Shown here: positions 35,764 to 46,748 of the stretch, one piece after another | Layout of the letters: each line of letters starts with the position of its first letter | Numbering within the stretch: position 1 is the stretch's first letter | Assembly: GCA_947455145.1 (NCBI GenBank) | Contig: CANGME010000009.1 | Coordinates: 83,531-147,530, forward strand | Direction: 5' to 3' | From: Comamonadaceae bacterium | GTDB taxonomy: Bacteria > Pseudomonadota > Gammaproteobacteria > Burkholderiales > Burkholderiaceae_C | DNA: 64,000 nt | The notes under the pieces: model-generated | What the model saw: the letters and a program-made list of their open reading frames with translations, nothing else | Told to the model about the DNA's origin: nothing | Database searches by the model: none | Program-made: the position numbers and the translations under genes

Positions 35764-37992
35764 TCAGGCCTTCAGAAAATCCGTCTTCCCGCCCAGCCAG
35801 CGCGCCATGTGTTTTTGGGCCAGAGCAGGGTATTTTTCCAACATCAACGGGGCGGCATCTTTGGCCAAAGCGAGCAGCTCGCCGTCGGTGGCCAAGTCGG
35901 CAAAACGCAGCAGCGCAGCGCCCGATTGGCGTGCGCCAAGAAACTCACCGGGGCCGCGAATCTCCAAGTCACGACGCGCGATCTCAAAGCCGTCGTTGGT
36001 CTCAGCCATGGCGCGCAGGCGCTCGCGGGCGATCTCGCCCAGGCGCGGGGCGTCGCCAGTGGAGTACAGCAGCACACAGGCTGACGCCGCCGTGCCGCGT
36101 CCGACGCGGCCGCGCAGTTGGTGCAGTTGAGACAAGCCAAAACGCTCGGCGTGTTCGATCACCATCAGCGAAGCGTTAGGCACATCGACGCCGACCTCGA
36201 TCACCGTGGTGCTGACCAGCAGGGCCATCTGCCCGCTGGTGAATTGCGCCATGACGTCGCGCTTCTCGGCCACCGGCATGCGGGAGTGCAGCAGGCCGAC
36301 CTTTACCGGCTCACCGGCCAGCGCAGGGCCTTGCAACGCATCGCTCAGTTCAGCATGGGTGGCGGTGGCGTTGCTCAAATCCAATGCCTCGCTCTCCTCA
36401 ATCAAGGGGCAGACCCAATAGACCTGCCGCCCTTGTGCGATTTGCGCCCGGATGCGCTCGATCACCTCGTCACGCCGATGCTCGGACACAAGCTTGGTGA
36501 CGATGGGGCTGCGGCCGGGGGGCAGCTCGTCCAGCGTGGAGACATCAAGGTCAGCGTAGTAGCTCATGGCCAGGGTGCGGGGGATGGGGGTGGCGGTCAT
36601 CATGAGCAAGTGGGGTTCCACATCACCCGTTCGCCCTGAGCTTGTCGAAGCCATCCCTTCGACAAGCTCAGGGCGAACGGCCTGGGGGTTCGACTTGCTG
36701 CGCAAGGCCAATCTCTGTGCCACGCCAAAGCGGTGTTGCTCGTCAATGATGGCCAAGGCAAGTTTTTTGAACTGCACATGGTCTTGAATTACGGCGTGGG
36801 TGCCCACGACCAACCCCGCTTCGCCACTCTCGATCAGCGCCAGCATCGCAGTGCGCTCTTTTTTCTTCTGGCTACCCGTGAGCCACGCGGTCTTGATGCC
36901 CAAGGGCTCTAGCCAGCCGACGAGTTTGCGGAAGTGTTGATCGGCCAATATCTCTGTGGGGGCCATCAGGGCGCACTGCCAGCCTGCGTCAATGCAGATC
37001 GTCGCAGCCAGCGCAGCCACTACCGTCTTACCGGAGCCGACATCGCCTTGCAATAGGCGATGCATGGGTACAGGGTGGGCGAGGTCGTGGGCGATCTCTG
37101 CGCTCACGCGGCACTGGGCGGTGGTGAGCTGGAAGGGGAGTGCAGCCAGCAGACGGTCATGCAGTGAGGCTTGGACCTCCGAATGAATTGGCTTGAGCAC
37201 TGGCGAACGCAACAAAGCCCGCTCACTGCGCGACTGCAGTTGTGAGAGTTGCTGAGCCAGCAACTCCTCTGCCTTGAGCCGTTGCCAGGCCGGGTGACTG
37301 TGGTCTTCCAGCTCGGCCAGCAACACGTCGGGTGCGGGGTGATGTAAAAATGATAGCGACTCACGCAAACCCCACAATGCCTGGCGCCCTATTTGACGAC
37401 TAATTTCAGGCACAAAGGTGTCAGACAGGTCTGCCCGCGCCAGCCCGCTCAACACCGCACGGCGCAGATAGGCCTGAGGAAGTGCCGCCACCGTGGGGTA
37501 CACCGGCGTGAGGGCTTGCGGTAAGTCACCGGTGGCCGACTTGCAGTGCGGGTGCATCATGGTCCAGCCCATGAAGCCGCCTTTGAGCTCACCCCGCGCA
37601 CGGATGCGTGTGCCTACCGCAAACGCCTTTTGCTGCGAGGGGTAGAAGCTGAAGAAGCGGAACACGCAGGTGTCGCTGCCGTCGTCCACCGTCACCAGTA
37701 GTTGGCGGCGCGGGCGGAGCGTGATCTCACTGGCGGTGACCGCGGCCTCGATCTGCACGGTGTCACCCTCGCGTGCATCGACCAGACGGGTGATGCGTGT
37801 TTCGTCCTCGTAGCGCAGGGGCAGGTGCAGGGCCAGGTCGATGTCGCGCACTAGGCCGAGTTTGCGCAGGGCCTTTTGGGGGGCGGAGAGTGCTGTCGAT
37901 TGCGGCGTGGCAGGTGGCGCGGCGGTTGAGGCTTGAGCGTCGTCCTTTTTACCGGCGACCTTCTTCGCGGAAGAAGGTCGCTTCGGCGTCAT
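35764..37992 (-). CDS. recG: ATP-dependent DNA helicase RecG
   Basis: Branch-migrating helicase for replication-fork reversal and recombination, 742 residues. A wedge/OB domain is N-terminal. The helicase motifs are GDVGSGKTVVAALAA (I), IIDEQHRFGV (II, DEQH), MMTATPIPRTLAM (III) and LRGRVGRGT (VI). A Lys/Ala/Pro-rich N-terminal tail of about 30 residues precedes the conserved part. Between LALRSKSNPQ and EPHLLMMTATP the protein has about 20 extra residues (VRPELVEGMASTSSGRTG) encoded by a perfect REP-like palindrome, just before motif III. This seems tolerated because the frame is open. Confidence 0.95.
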   Translation of the reverse strand: MTPKRPSSAKKVAGKKDDAQASTAAPPATPQSTALSAPQKALRKLGLVRDIDLALHLPLRYEDETRITRLVDAREGDTVQIEAAVTASEITLRPRRQLLVTVDDGSDTCVFRFFSFYPSQQKAFAVGTRIRARGELKGGFMGWTMMHPHCKSATGDLPQALTPVYPTVAALPQAYLRRAVLSGLARADLSDTFVPEISRQIGRQALWGLRESLSFLHHPAPDVLLAELEDHSHPAWQRLKAEELLAQQLSQLQSRSERALLRSPVLKPIHSEVQASLHDRLLAALPFQLTTAQCRVSAEIAHDLAHPVPMHRLLQGDVGSGKTVVAALAATICIDAGWQCALMAPTEILADQHFRKLVGWLEPLGIKTAWLTGSQKKKERTAMLALIESGEAGLVVGTHAVIQDHVQFKKLALAIIDEQHRFGVAQRLALRSKSNPQAVRPELVEGMASTSSGRTGDVEPHLLMMTATPIPRTLAMSYYADLDVSTLDELPPGRSPIVTKLVSEHRRDEVIERIRAQIAQGRQVYWVCPLIEESEALDLSNATATHAELSDALQGPALAGEPVKVGLLHSRMPVAEKRDVMAQFTSGQMALLVSTTVIEVGVDVPNASLMVIEHAERFGLSQLHQLRGRVGRGTAASACVLLYSTGDAPRLGEIARERLRAMAETNDGFEIARRDLEIRGPGEFLGARQSGAALLRFADLATDGELLALAKDAAPLMLEKYPALAQKHMARWLGGKTDFLKA
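36627..36680 (-). repeat. REP-like perfect palindrome inserted in recG
   Basis: Arms 36627-36650 and 36657-36680 (24 bases each) are perfectly complementary with a six-base loop. Core: CGCCCTGAGCTTGTCGAAG. Read in recG as VRPELVEG then STSSGRTG. Confidence 0.9.
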
Positions 37993-38025
37993 GTGCGGCT
38001 TTGCGAATCAGTCGTTGTGGCTCAA

Positions 38026-39009
38026 TTACTGCGGCTCGATCTTCGCGTCGCTAATCGCCTTGGCCCACTTGGCCGTTTCACGGCGACCGCGTTGCGCCAA
38101 CGCCTCAGGCGTGCCGGGCTCCACCGCAAAGCCAATGGCGGCAAACTTCTCTTGCAGGTCGGTGCTTTGCGCGGCAGCATTGATGGCGCTATTGAGCTTG
38201 GCGATGATCTCGGGCGGTGTGCCCGCCGGGGCGAACATGGCGAAGTAGGCGATCAACTCGTAGTCCTTCAAACCCAAGGCCTCGTTCACCGTGGGCAACT
38301 CAGGAATCGCCGCACTGCGCTTGGTGGACGTGACCGCCAAGCCGCGAATCTTGCCCGCCTTGACCTGGGGCAGGGTCACACCGAAATCGGCGCTGAACAT
38401 CATCACTTGGCCGCCGATCAAATCGGTCATGGCGGCCGGGCCGATCTTGTAGGGCACGTTCGTCATCTGGATGCCCGCCATGCTGGCCATCACCTCGGCC
38501 GACACGAGTTGCGAAGTGCTGGCACTGGCGAAGGTGATGTGGCCGGGCTTGTTGGCCTTGGCCAGCGTCACCAGCTCGCGCAGGTTCTTGGCGGGCACGT
38601 CGTTATTGATGGCGATGATGAGCGGCACGGAGCCCAGATAGCCCAGGGGCGCAAAAGCCGTGTCCTGGTCATAGGGCAGCTTTTTCATTAGGCTTTTGAG
38701 TGCGGCGTTGGTGCTGTTGGTGCCGATCAAAATCGTGTAGCCATCGGGCGCGGCCTTGGCCACGGCGTCAGCGCCCAGCATGCCGTTAACGCCCGCCTTG
38801 TTCTCTACCACGATGGGCTGGCCCAGGGTCTCGGCCATCTTGGCGGCAAAGGCACGGCCAATCTGGTCGGTGGAACTGCCCGCCGCGAAGGGCACGATGG
38901 CCTTGATGGGTTTGTTGGGGTAAGACTGGGCCAGCGCCGTGGTGGTGCAGAGCAAAGCGGCAGATAGCAGAGCGAGGCCTTGTGGCAGGCGGCAGGTGGG
39001 CAGGCGCAT
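38026..39009 (-). CDS. Bug/TctC-family periplasmic solute-binding protein
   Basis: 327 residues from MRLPTCRLPQGLALLSAALL, a signal peptide ending near ALAQ. An AAGGAG precedes this ATG, so the upstream start at 39093 is rejected. The Bug fold motifs are YPNKPIKAIVPFAAGSSTDQ, VVENKAGVNGMLGADAVAKA and DGYTILIGTNSTNA. Such proteins bind small carboxylates for tripartite tricarboxylate transporters, but no TctA/TctB genes lie in the window. The ligand is unknown. Confidence 0.9.
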   Translation of the reverse strand: MRLPTCRLPQGLALLSAALLCTTTALAQSYPNKPIKAIVPFAAGSSTDQIGRAFAAKMAETLGQPIVVENKAGVNGMLGADAVAKAAPDGYTILIGTNSTNAALKSLMKKLPYDQDTAFAPLGYLGSVPLIIAINNDVPAKNLRELVTLAKANKPGHITFASASTSQLVSAEVMASMAGIQMTNVPYKIGPAAMTDLIGGQVMMFSADFGVTLPQVKAGKIRGLAVTSTKRSAAIPELPTVNEALGLKDYELIAYFAMFAPAGTPPEIIAKLNSAINAAAQSTDLQEKFAAIGFAVEPGTPEALAQRGRRETAKWAKAISDAKIEPQ

Positions 39010-39116
39010 GGAGTTCTCCTTCAGGTGTTGAGCGTCAAGTTTAATGAGAAAATTGCGGCTCGCTCGTTCCTTTCTTCTCCCCCTGCTTGGCACGGGTTCG
39101 TTCAGCCCTCAAGACC

Positions 39117-40220
39117 ATGACCTCTGCAATCTCATCAGACCTCAAGCGCGTGTTCACACTCAGTGATTTTGATTTCACTTTGCCACCCTCGCTGATCGCC
39201 CAGCACCCCGCCCCCGAGCGCAGTAGTTCGCGCCTGCTGGACGGCACGGGTACGACACCCACCGACCGCATTTTTCGTGACCTGCCCAGTCTGCTGAGAA
39301 GCGGAGATTTGCTGGTGTTCAACGACACCAAAGTGGTCAAGGCGCGCCTGTTTGGCGAGAAGCCAACCGGGGGCAAAGTCGAGCTCTTGATCGAGCGCGT
39401 ACTGGGCGGCAACCAGGTGGCCGCGCACATGCGGGTGAGTAAAAAACCCGAGCCTGGCACCACGATCAAATTGGTATGCGCACCTGGGAAAAATGACAAC
39501 TTAAGCGCCACGCTGCTGGGGCGCTGGCCCGATGCACAAGGTGGGCTGTTTCGCTTTGTACTGAGCAACGACGCGGGCGACGAACCCTACACGCTGATGG
39601 ACCGGCACGGCCACATGCCGCTGCCGCCCTACATCGAACGCCCGCATGATGGATTGAGCCCTGACACCGAAGAAGATCAACAGCGCTACCAAACTGTATT
39701 TGCCCGCGCGCCGGGTGCGGCAGCCGCACCCACAGCGGCCTTGCACTTTGATGAGCAATTGCTCCTCGCCTTGGAGGCTCAAGGCGTGCAGCGCGCCAGC
39801 GTCACTTTGCATGTGGGTGCGGGCACGTTCTCGCCCGTCAAAACCGAGAACCTGGCTGAGCACCGCATGCACAGCGAATGGTACGAAGTGCCTGAGGTTA
39901 CGCAACAAGCGATTGCCGACACTCGAGCACGCGGTGGACGCATTGTCGCTGTGGGCACAACGACGGTCCGCACGCTGGAGTCTTGGGCTCAAAGTGGCCT
40001 GGCCAGCGCCGACACCACCATCTTCATTACCCCAGGGTTTGAGTTCAAGTGGGTGGACCTGATGGTGACCAACTTTCACCTGCCCAAGTCAACGCTGATG
40101 ATGCTGGTGAGCGCCTTTGCCGGGTACGACCCCATTCGTGCGCTTTACCAACATGCCATTGCCAGTGAATACCGTTTTTTCAGCTATGGCGACGCCATGC
40201 TGTTGCAGCGCAACGCATAA
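39117..40220 (+). CDS. queA: S-adenosylmethionine:tRNA ribosyltransferase-isomerase
   Basis: Adds the cyclopentenediol precursor (epoxyqueuosine step) to 7-aminomethyl-7-deazaguanine in tRNA. About 367 residues: [68 protein letters not shown] and [21 protein letters not shown] chose [11 protein letters not shown] at 39117. The pathway partner tgt is 3.4 kb downstream on the same strand, separated by aceA, a Bug gene and an aldolase gene. Confidence 0.95.
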   Translation: MTSAISSDLKRVFTLSDFDFTLPPSLIAQHPAPERSSSRLLDGTGTTPTDRIFRDLPSLLRSGDLLVFNDTKVVKARLFGEKPTGGKVELLIERVLGGNQVAAHMRVSKKPEPGTTIKLVCAPGKNDNLSATLLGRWPDAQGGLFRFVLSNDAGDEPYTLMDRHGHMPLPPYIERPHDGLSPDTEEDQQRYQTVFARAPGAAAAPTAALHFDEQLLLALEAQGVQRASVTLHVGAGTFSPVKTENLAEHRMHSEWYEVPEVTQQAIADTRARGGRIVAVGTTTVRTLESWAQSGLASADTTIFITPGFEFKWVDLMVTNFHLPKSTLMMLVSAFAGYDPIRALYQHAIASEYRFFSYGDAMLLQRNA

Positions 40221-40400
40221 CGCTCAGACACACCATTTGTGTAGTTATGACTTTTAATTTCTTAATGTGAAATTAAAATCGAAGTTTTGTCTCAAGAGTT
40301 TTTCATAAAAAGACATATGAAACCACAATGCAAAACACCAGATGTAAGTCATTGAATTTAAAATGAAAAATAATTTTTTATTTATTTAAAATTTATGCTT

Positions 40401-40422
40401 TTATGTCTTATATAAGACATAA
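40401..40422. promoter_or_regulatory. perfect 22-bp palindrome upstream of aceA
   Basis: TTATGTCTTAT followed by its exact complement ATAAGACATAA, centred 76 bases before the aceA ATG in a very AT-rich 266-base gap (40221-40486). Size and symmetry fit a dimeric repressor such as a GntR-family regulator; the regulator is not in the window. An AGGAG lies seven bases before the aceA start. Nothing else was recognised in the gap. Confidence 0.65.
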
Positions 40423-40486
40423 GATACACACACCAACCTACCAGCACCCAAGCTGGTAATCCGTTTTTTAACCTCAGGAGCTTCAC

Positions 40487-41806
40487 ATGCCGCAAACCCT
40501 CACCGAACAACTTAGCCGCGAACAGCAAATCGCCGCCCTGGAAAAAGACTGGGCGACCAACCCCCGCTGGAAAGGCATCAAACGCGGCTACAGCGCCGCC
40601 GACGTCGTGCGCCTGCGCGGCTCTTTCCCCATCGAGCACACCCTGGCACGTCGTGGTGCAGAGAAGCTCTGGGATCTGTTGCACTCCGAGGCTTATGTCA
40701 ACTGCCTGGGCGCACTAACCGGCGGCCAAGCCATGCAGCAAGTCAAGGCGGGCGTGAAGGCCATCTACCTCTCCGGCTGGCAAGTCGCCGCTGACAACAA
40801 CACTTATGGCTCCATGTACCCGGATCAGTCGCTGTACCCCGTGGACTCGGTGCCTAAAGTGGTTGAGACCATCAACAACACTTTCCGTCGCGCCGATGAG
40901 ATCCAGTGGTCCAAGGGCACAAACCCTGGCGACAAAGACTACGTGGATTACTTCGCACCCATCGTGGCCGACGCTGAAGCCGGTTTCGGTGGCGTGCTCA
41001 ACGCGTTTGAACTGATGAAGGCCATGATCAAGGCTGGCGCTGGTGGCGTGCATTGGGAAGACCAATTGGCATCCGTCAAAAAATGCGGCCACATGGGCGG
41101 CAAAGTGCTGTTGCCCACCCGTGAGTCTTGCCAGAAGCTGATCGCAGCCCGCATGGCTGCTGACGTTTGCGGCGTGCCCACCCTGGTGATTGCCCGCACC
41201 GATGCGGAAGCTGCCGACCTGCTGACCAGCGACTACGACGAAATCGACAAGCCTTTCTTGACCGGTGAGCGCACCGCCGAAGGTTTTTACAAAACCCGCA
41301 AAGGTCTGGACCAAGCAGTGGCCCGTGCCAACGCCTACGCGCATTACGCTGACTTGGTGTGGTGCGAGACCGGCACGCCCGATCTGGACTTCGCCAAGAA
41401 GTTTGCCGACGCCGTGCACAAGGTTCACCCCGGCAAGATGCTGGCCTACAACTGCTCGCCTTCTTTCAACTGGAAGAAGAACCTGGACGACGCGACCATT
41501 GCCAAGTTCCAGCGCGAACTCGGTGCCATGGGTTACAAGTACCAGTTCATCACACTGGCCGGAATCCACTCGATGTGGTTCAACATGTACGACTTGAGCC
41601 AAGACTACGTCAAGCGCGGCATGACGGCGTATGTGGAGAAGGTGCAGGATCCCGAGTTCGCAGCACGCGACCGTGGCTACACCTTTGTGTCACACCAGCA
41701 AGAAGTGGGTACCGGCTACTTTGACGAGGTGACCACCGCCATTCAAGGCGGCAAGTCCAGCGTCACGGCACTGACCGGCTCAACGGAAGAAGAACAGTTC
41801 CATTGA
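40487..41806 (+). CDS. aceA: isocitrate lyase
   Basis: First enzyme of the glyoxylate shunt, splitting isocitrate to succinate and glyoxylate. 439 residues with the catalytic loop [11 protein letters not shown], the substrate motif [10 protein letters not shown], the metal-binding [11 protein letters not shown] and [12 protein letters not shown]. The length agrees with the bacterial class. It is single-gene, with its own operator-like palindrome. No malate synthase gene is visible. Confidence 0.96.
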   Translation: MPQTLTEQLSREQQIAALEKDWATNPRWKGIKRGYSAADVVRLRGSFPIEHTLARRGAEKLWDLLHSEAYVNCLGALTGGQAMQQVKAGVKAIYLSGWQVAADNNTYGSMYPDQSLYPVDSVPKVVETINNTFRRADEIQWSKGTNPGDKDYVDYFAPIVADAEAGFGGVLNAFELMKAMIKAGAGGVHWEDQLASVKKCGHMGGKVLLPTRESCQKLIAARMAADVCGVPTLVIARTDAEAADLLTSDYDEIDKPFLTGERTAEGFYKTRKGLDQAVARANAYAHYADLVWCETGTPDLDFAKKFADAVHKVHPGKMLAYNCSPSFNWKKNLDDATIAKFQRELGAMGYKYQFITLAGIHSMWFNMYDLSQDYVKRGMTAYVEKVQDPEFAARDRGYTFVSHQQEVGTGYFDEVTTAIQGGKSSVTALTGSTEEEQFH

Positions 41807-41821
41807 GATAGCGAACGCCGC

Positions 41822-42799
41822 CTACTCGGCTTTTATGCCGGCGTAGGCGGCTACGCGCGCCCAGCGCACCAGTTCGGCACGCATGAAGTCAGTCTCCTGC
41901 TCCGACGTGGAGAAGATGAGGTCGAAGCCCATGCCTTCAAGCTTGGTTTTCATCTCGGGCTGACTTTTGACTTTGATAAAAGCAGTTTGAAGTTTTTTCA
42001 TAACGGCAGGCGGCGTGGCCGCTGGTGCATAGACGGCGAACCAATTCGCGATTTCCACGCCCTTGTAACCGGACTCACTTAAGGTTGGCACATCGGGCAG
42101 AGCACGACTGCGTTGTTTGGCGGCAATGGCCAGCGCCTTGATGCGCCCTGCCTGGATATGCGGCAAGGCGTTTTGTAGGGGACTGAACATGTATTGGATT
42201 TGCCCGCCAATCAGGTCATTCATCGCTTGCGACTGACCCTTGTAGGGAATGTGATTGGATCGGCCGCCGGACAACTGGTTGAAATACTCCGCCGCCAAAT
42301 GCTGCGAGCTGCCCAGACCGGCAGAGCCAAAATTAAGCTCGCCCGACTTGGTCTTTGTCAGTTCGGCAAATTCACGCAAGTTATTCGCTTTAACAGACGG
42401 GTGAACGACCATTACCACATCCGTCTGGGCCACCAAAGAGACGATCTGAAAATCTTTGATCAGATCATAGGGAAGCTTACGGTAAACGGCGACATTGGTC
42501 GCTATTGTGTTCGGAGTAAACAGCAGACTGTAGCCATCAGGCTTTGCCCGTGCCACCAGTTCCACACCGATATTGCCGCCCGCCCCCAGCTTGTTGTCAA
42601 TCACCACCGGCTGCCCAATCAACTCGCTGACTTTGGCACCCAAGGTGCGGGCCAACACGTCGGTACCCCCGCCTGCAGCGACAGGCACGACCATTTGAAT
42701 CGCATGTGCTGGAAAGGTTTGCGCTTGAAGGTGTGTGGCAAATAATAGCCCCATCGAAACACCCGTCAAACCGACCCAAATTTTCTTGCAAACTTTCAT
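41822..42799 (-). CDS. Bug/TctC-family periplasmic solute-binding protein
   Basis: 325 residues from MKVCKKIWVGLTGVSMGLLF, with a signal peptide ending near LQAQ and an AAGGAG-like site upstream. Family motifs: MVVPVAAGGGTDVLARTLG, VVIDNKLGAGGNIGVELVAR, DGYSLLFTPNTIATN. Its 3' end is convergent with aceA, and a GCCGCCTAC/GTAGGCGGC stem spans the last codons (41825-41849 region). Divergent from the class II aldolase gene, so it may import a compound degraded by that enzyme; this is inference. Confidence 0.9.
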   Translation of the reverse strand: MKVCKKIWVGLTGVSMGLLFATHLQAQTFPAHAIQMVVPVAAGGGTDVLARTLGAKVSELIGQPVVIDNKLGAGGNIGVELVARAKPDGYSLLFTPNTIATNVAVYRKLPYDLIKDFQIVSLVAQTDVVMVVHPSVKANNLREFAELTKTKSGELNFGSAGLGSSQHLAAEYFNQLSGGRSNHIPYKGQSQAMNDLIGGQIQYMFSPLQNALPHIQAGRIKALAIAAKQRSRALPDVPTLSESGYKGVEIANWFAVYAPAATPPAVMKKLQTAFIKVKSQPEMKTKLEGMGFDLIFSTSEQETDFMRAELVRWARVAAYAGIKAE

Positions 42800-42878
42800 G
42801 TTGTCTCCTTGGTTCAATGCGTTAAATGATAACCTTACGGTGCTCTGGGTTCCCGCCTTTGCGGAAATGTTGAATTGA

Positions 42879-44856
<1,978 letters not shown>

Positions 44857-44887
44857 TTTTTTTAACCACTGAAAACGACAGGAGAAA

Positions 44888-45712
44888 ATGATGCTTCGAA
44901 AACTTACCGCTTCGATATTCTGGGCTTTTGCTGCTGCCTCCACCAGCCTGCCTTCAGCGGCCCAATCCGCCCCTGAAATTTCGCTCGCGCGGATTGATTG
45001 CGGCACTCCTGTTCTTAACGACGTCAGCGCGCGCTTTTCCGACACCTATGCCTACAACGACCTAAAGGTGTTGTTTACATACAGTTGCTACCTCATCAAG
45101 CATGGCAACGACTACCTTCTCTGGGACACCGGCCACTCGATGAGTGCAGGTGCGCCTGCGCCGAAGGTGAGCATCGTTGATCAACTGGCCCAGATCAGTC
45201 TCAAACCTGAGCAAATCAAATTTGTGGGCATCAGCCACTACCACGCCGACCACACTGGCCAAGTGGCCGCCTTCCCCGGCGCGACCATCCTGATCGGCAA
45301 GGGCGACTGGGACGGCATCACCGCGCCCAAGCCTAACGCTGGAGCAAACGTCGCGCCGTTTGCACACTGGATCAGCGGCGGCGGCAAGCTTGAGGCGCTG
45401 GTTGGCGATAAGGATGTATTCGGCGACGGTACTGCAGTCATCATCAACACCCCCGGCCACACGCCCGGGCATCACAGCTTGCTGGTGCGGCTAAAGGGCA
45501 TGGGCAATGTACTCATTACCGGCGACCTCTCGCACTTTCATGAGAACTACGAAAGCAACGGCGTGCCCGCCTTCAACTACCACCGTGGGGACACGCTCGC
45601 ATCCCTTGATCGATTCAAGAAAGCAGCCGCCAATCTCAAGGCTACGGTGATCATTCAGCACGATGCAAGAGACGTCACTAAATTGCCAGCATTTCCAGCC
45701 GCCGCAAAGTAG
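44888..45712 (+). CDS. exported metallo-beta-lactamase-fold hydrolase (AHL-lactonase-like)
   Basis: 274 residues with a signal peptide (MMLRKLTASIFWAFAAASTS, cleaved after AAQS region). The metal motif is HYHADHTGQ with later NTPGHTPGHHSLLV and TGDLSHF. The overall pattern, including DYLLWDTGHS, resembles N-acyl-homoserine-lactonase-like MBL proteins. Export argues against intracellular signal degradation; the substrate is unknown. Confidence 0.87.
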   Translation: MMLRKLTASIFWAFAAASTSLPSAAQSAPEISLARIDCGTPVLNDVSARFSDTYAYNDLKVLFTYSCYLIKHGNDYLLWDTGHSMSAGAPAPKVSIVDQLAQISLKPEQIKFVGISHYHADHTGQVAAFPGATILIGKGDWDGITAPKPNAGANVAPFAHWISGGGKLEALVGDKDVFGDGTAVIINTPGHTPGHHSLLVRLKGMGNVLITGDLSHFHENYESNGVPAFNYHRGDTLASLDRFKKAAANLKATVIIQHDARDVTKLPAFPAAAK

Positions 45713-45740
45713 TTCAGGCGAAAGGTCATGACACAAAAGC

Positions 45741-45767
45741 AAAAGCCCATCCAAGGGATGGGCTTTT
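45741..45767 (+). terminator. rho-independent terminator of MBL gene
   Basis: AAAAGCCCATCC pairs with GGATGGGCTTTT over a short AAG loop; the T-run ends the plus transcript. The A-run on the other side could also stop the minus-strand tRNA transcript. Confidence 0.85.
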
Positions 45768-45782
45768 GCATTGTGAACCAAA

Positions 45783-45858
45783 TGGAGCGGGAAAAGAGGC
45801 TCGAACTCTCGACCTATACCTTGGCAAGGTATCGCTCTACCAACTGAGCTATTCCCGC
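45783..45858 (-). tRNA. tRNA-Gly (anticodon GCC)
   Basis: The 76-base cloverleaf on the minus strand begins GCGGGAATAGCTCAGTTGG, has the anticodon loop with GCC between CCTT and AAGG, the T-arm GTTCGAGCC, and encoded CCA. Confidence 0.97.
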
Positions 45859-45902
45859 ATGTTCTCTAAGGAAAACCCATCATACGGATGGATTAACCAA
45901 AA

Positions 45903-45978
45903 TGGTGGCCTGGGGCGGAATCGAACCACCGACACAAGGATTTTCAATCCTCTGCTCTACCGACTGAGCTACCGGGCC
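45903..45978 (-). tRNA. tRNA-Phe (anticodon GAA)
   Basis: The 76-base cloverleaf begins GGCCCGGTAGCTCAGTCGG. Anticodon loop ATTGAAAATCC with GAA, T-arm GGTTCGATTCC, encoded CCA. 44 bases upstream of tRNA-Gly in the same direction. Confidence 0.97.
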
Positions 45979-46033
45979 TAAGCCTCAAATTATAGCAGCA
46001 ACTTGCCACATCAAAAGACGTCAAAAGATGAAC

Positions 46034-46711
46034 TCAAACCGTGCCGCGTTTGCCGCGCGTCAAATCAACGCCTAATTGTTTTAACTTGCGGTAGAGGTGG
46101 GTGCGTTCTAGCCCCGTCTTTTCAGCCACACGCGTCATGGAGCCATTTTCCTGGGCCAAGTGGTACTCGAAGTAGGCTTTTTCAAACTCGTCACGGGCTT
46201 CTCGCAAGGGTTTGTCGAGCCCAAAGTTTTGCTGGGATAGCGGCCCTTGCGTCACAACCGGTTGGGGCATCAACAGCGATGGAGCCGCAGGCTGAATTGT
46301 CATTCCAATTACCTGCCCAAGCAGGGGCTGCACTACTTTGCGCTGACTACCTTTCTCTAACCCTAATTCGACCGCTTTAAGCAGTTTTTGCAAGGTGATT
46401 GGCTTTTCAAGAAAGGCATGGGCTCCGATCTTGGTGGCAGCAACTGCTGTGTCGATTGTGGCGTGCCCACTCATCATGATGACAGGCATGTTTAGCGCAC
46501 CCGATACCGACCACTCTTTGAGCAGCGTGACACCATCTGTATCAGGCATCCAAATATCCAGAAGAACAAGGTCGGGGCGCTCACGCAACCGGGCCGCACG
46601 GGCCTGCTCAGCGTTCTCTGCGACTTCAACGGTGTGCCCTTCATCGTTGAGAATTTCCCATAGCAGATCACGAATACCGAGCTCGTCATCAACCACCAAA
46701 ATATTTGCCAT
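46034..46711 (-). CDS. ntrX: NtrX-like response regulator lacking the AAA+ domain
   Basis: 225 residues: a receiver domain (ILVVDDELGIRDLLWEIL, phospho-acceptor Asp in LVLLDIWMPDTDG, conserved FLEKPI Lys), a linker of about 50 residues rich in Pro/Gln, then a Fis-type helix-turn-helix (MTRVAEKTGLERTHLYRKLK). Usual NtrX proteins contain a sigma-54-interacting AAA+ domain in the middle; it is absent, without frameshift. The receiver and HTH pair with the NtrY-like kinase just upstream. It presumably acts as a direct DNA-binding regulator. Confidence 0.85.
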   Translation of the reverse strand: MANILVVDDELGIRDLLWEILNDEGHTVEVAENAEQARAARLRERPDLVLLDIWMPDTDGVTLLKEWSVSGALNMPVIMMSGHATIDTAVAATKIGAHAFLEKPITLQKLLKAVELGLEKGSQRKVVQPLLGQVIGMTIQPAAPSLLMPQPVVTQGPLSQQNFGLDKPLREARDEFEKAYFEYHLAQENGSMTRVAEKTGLERTHLYRKLKQLGVDLTRGKRGTV

Positions 46712-46748
46712 GATTTTCCGCCGTTTTCCTTGGAGATGGAGCCTGTGC

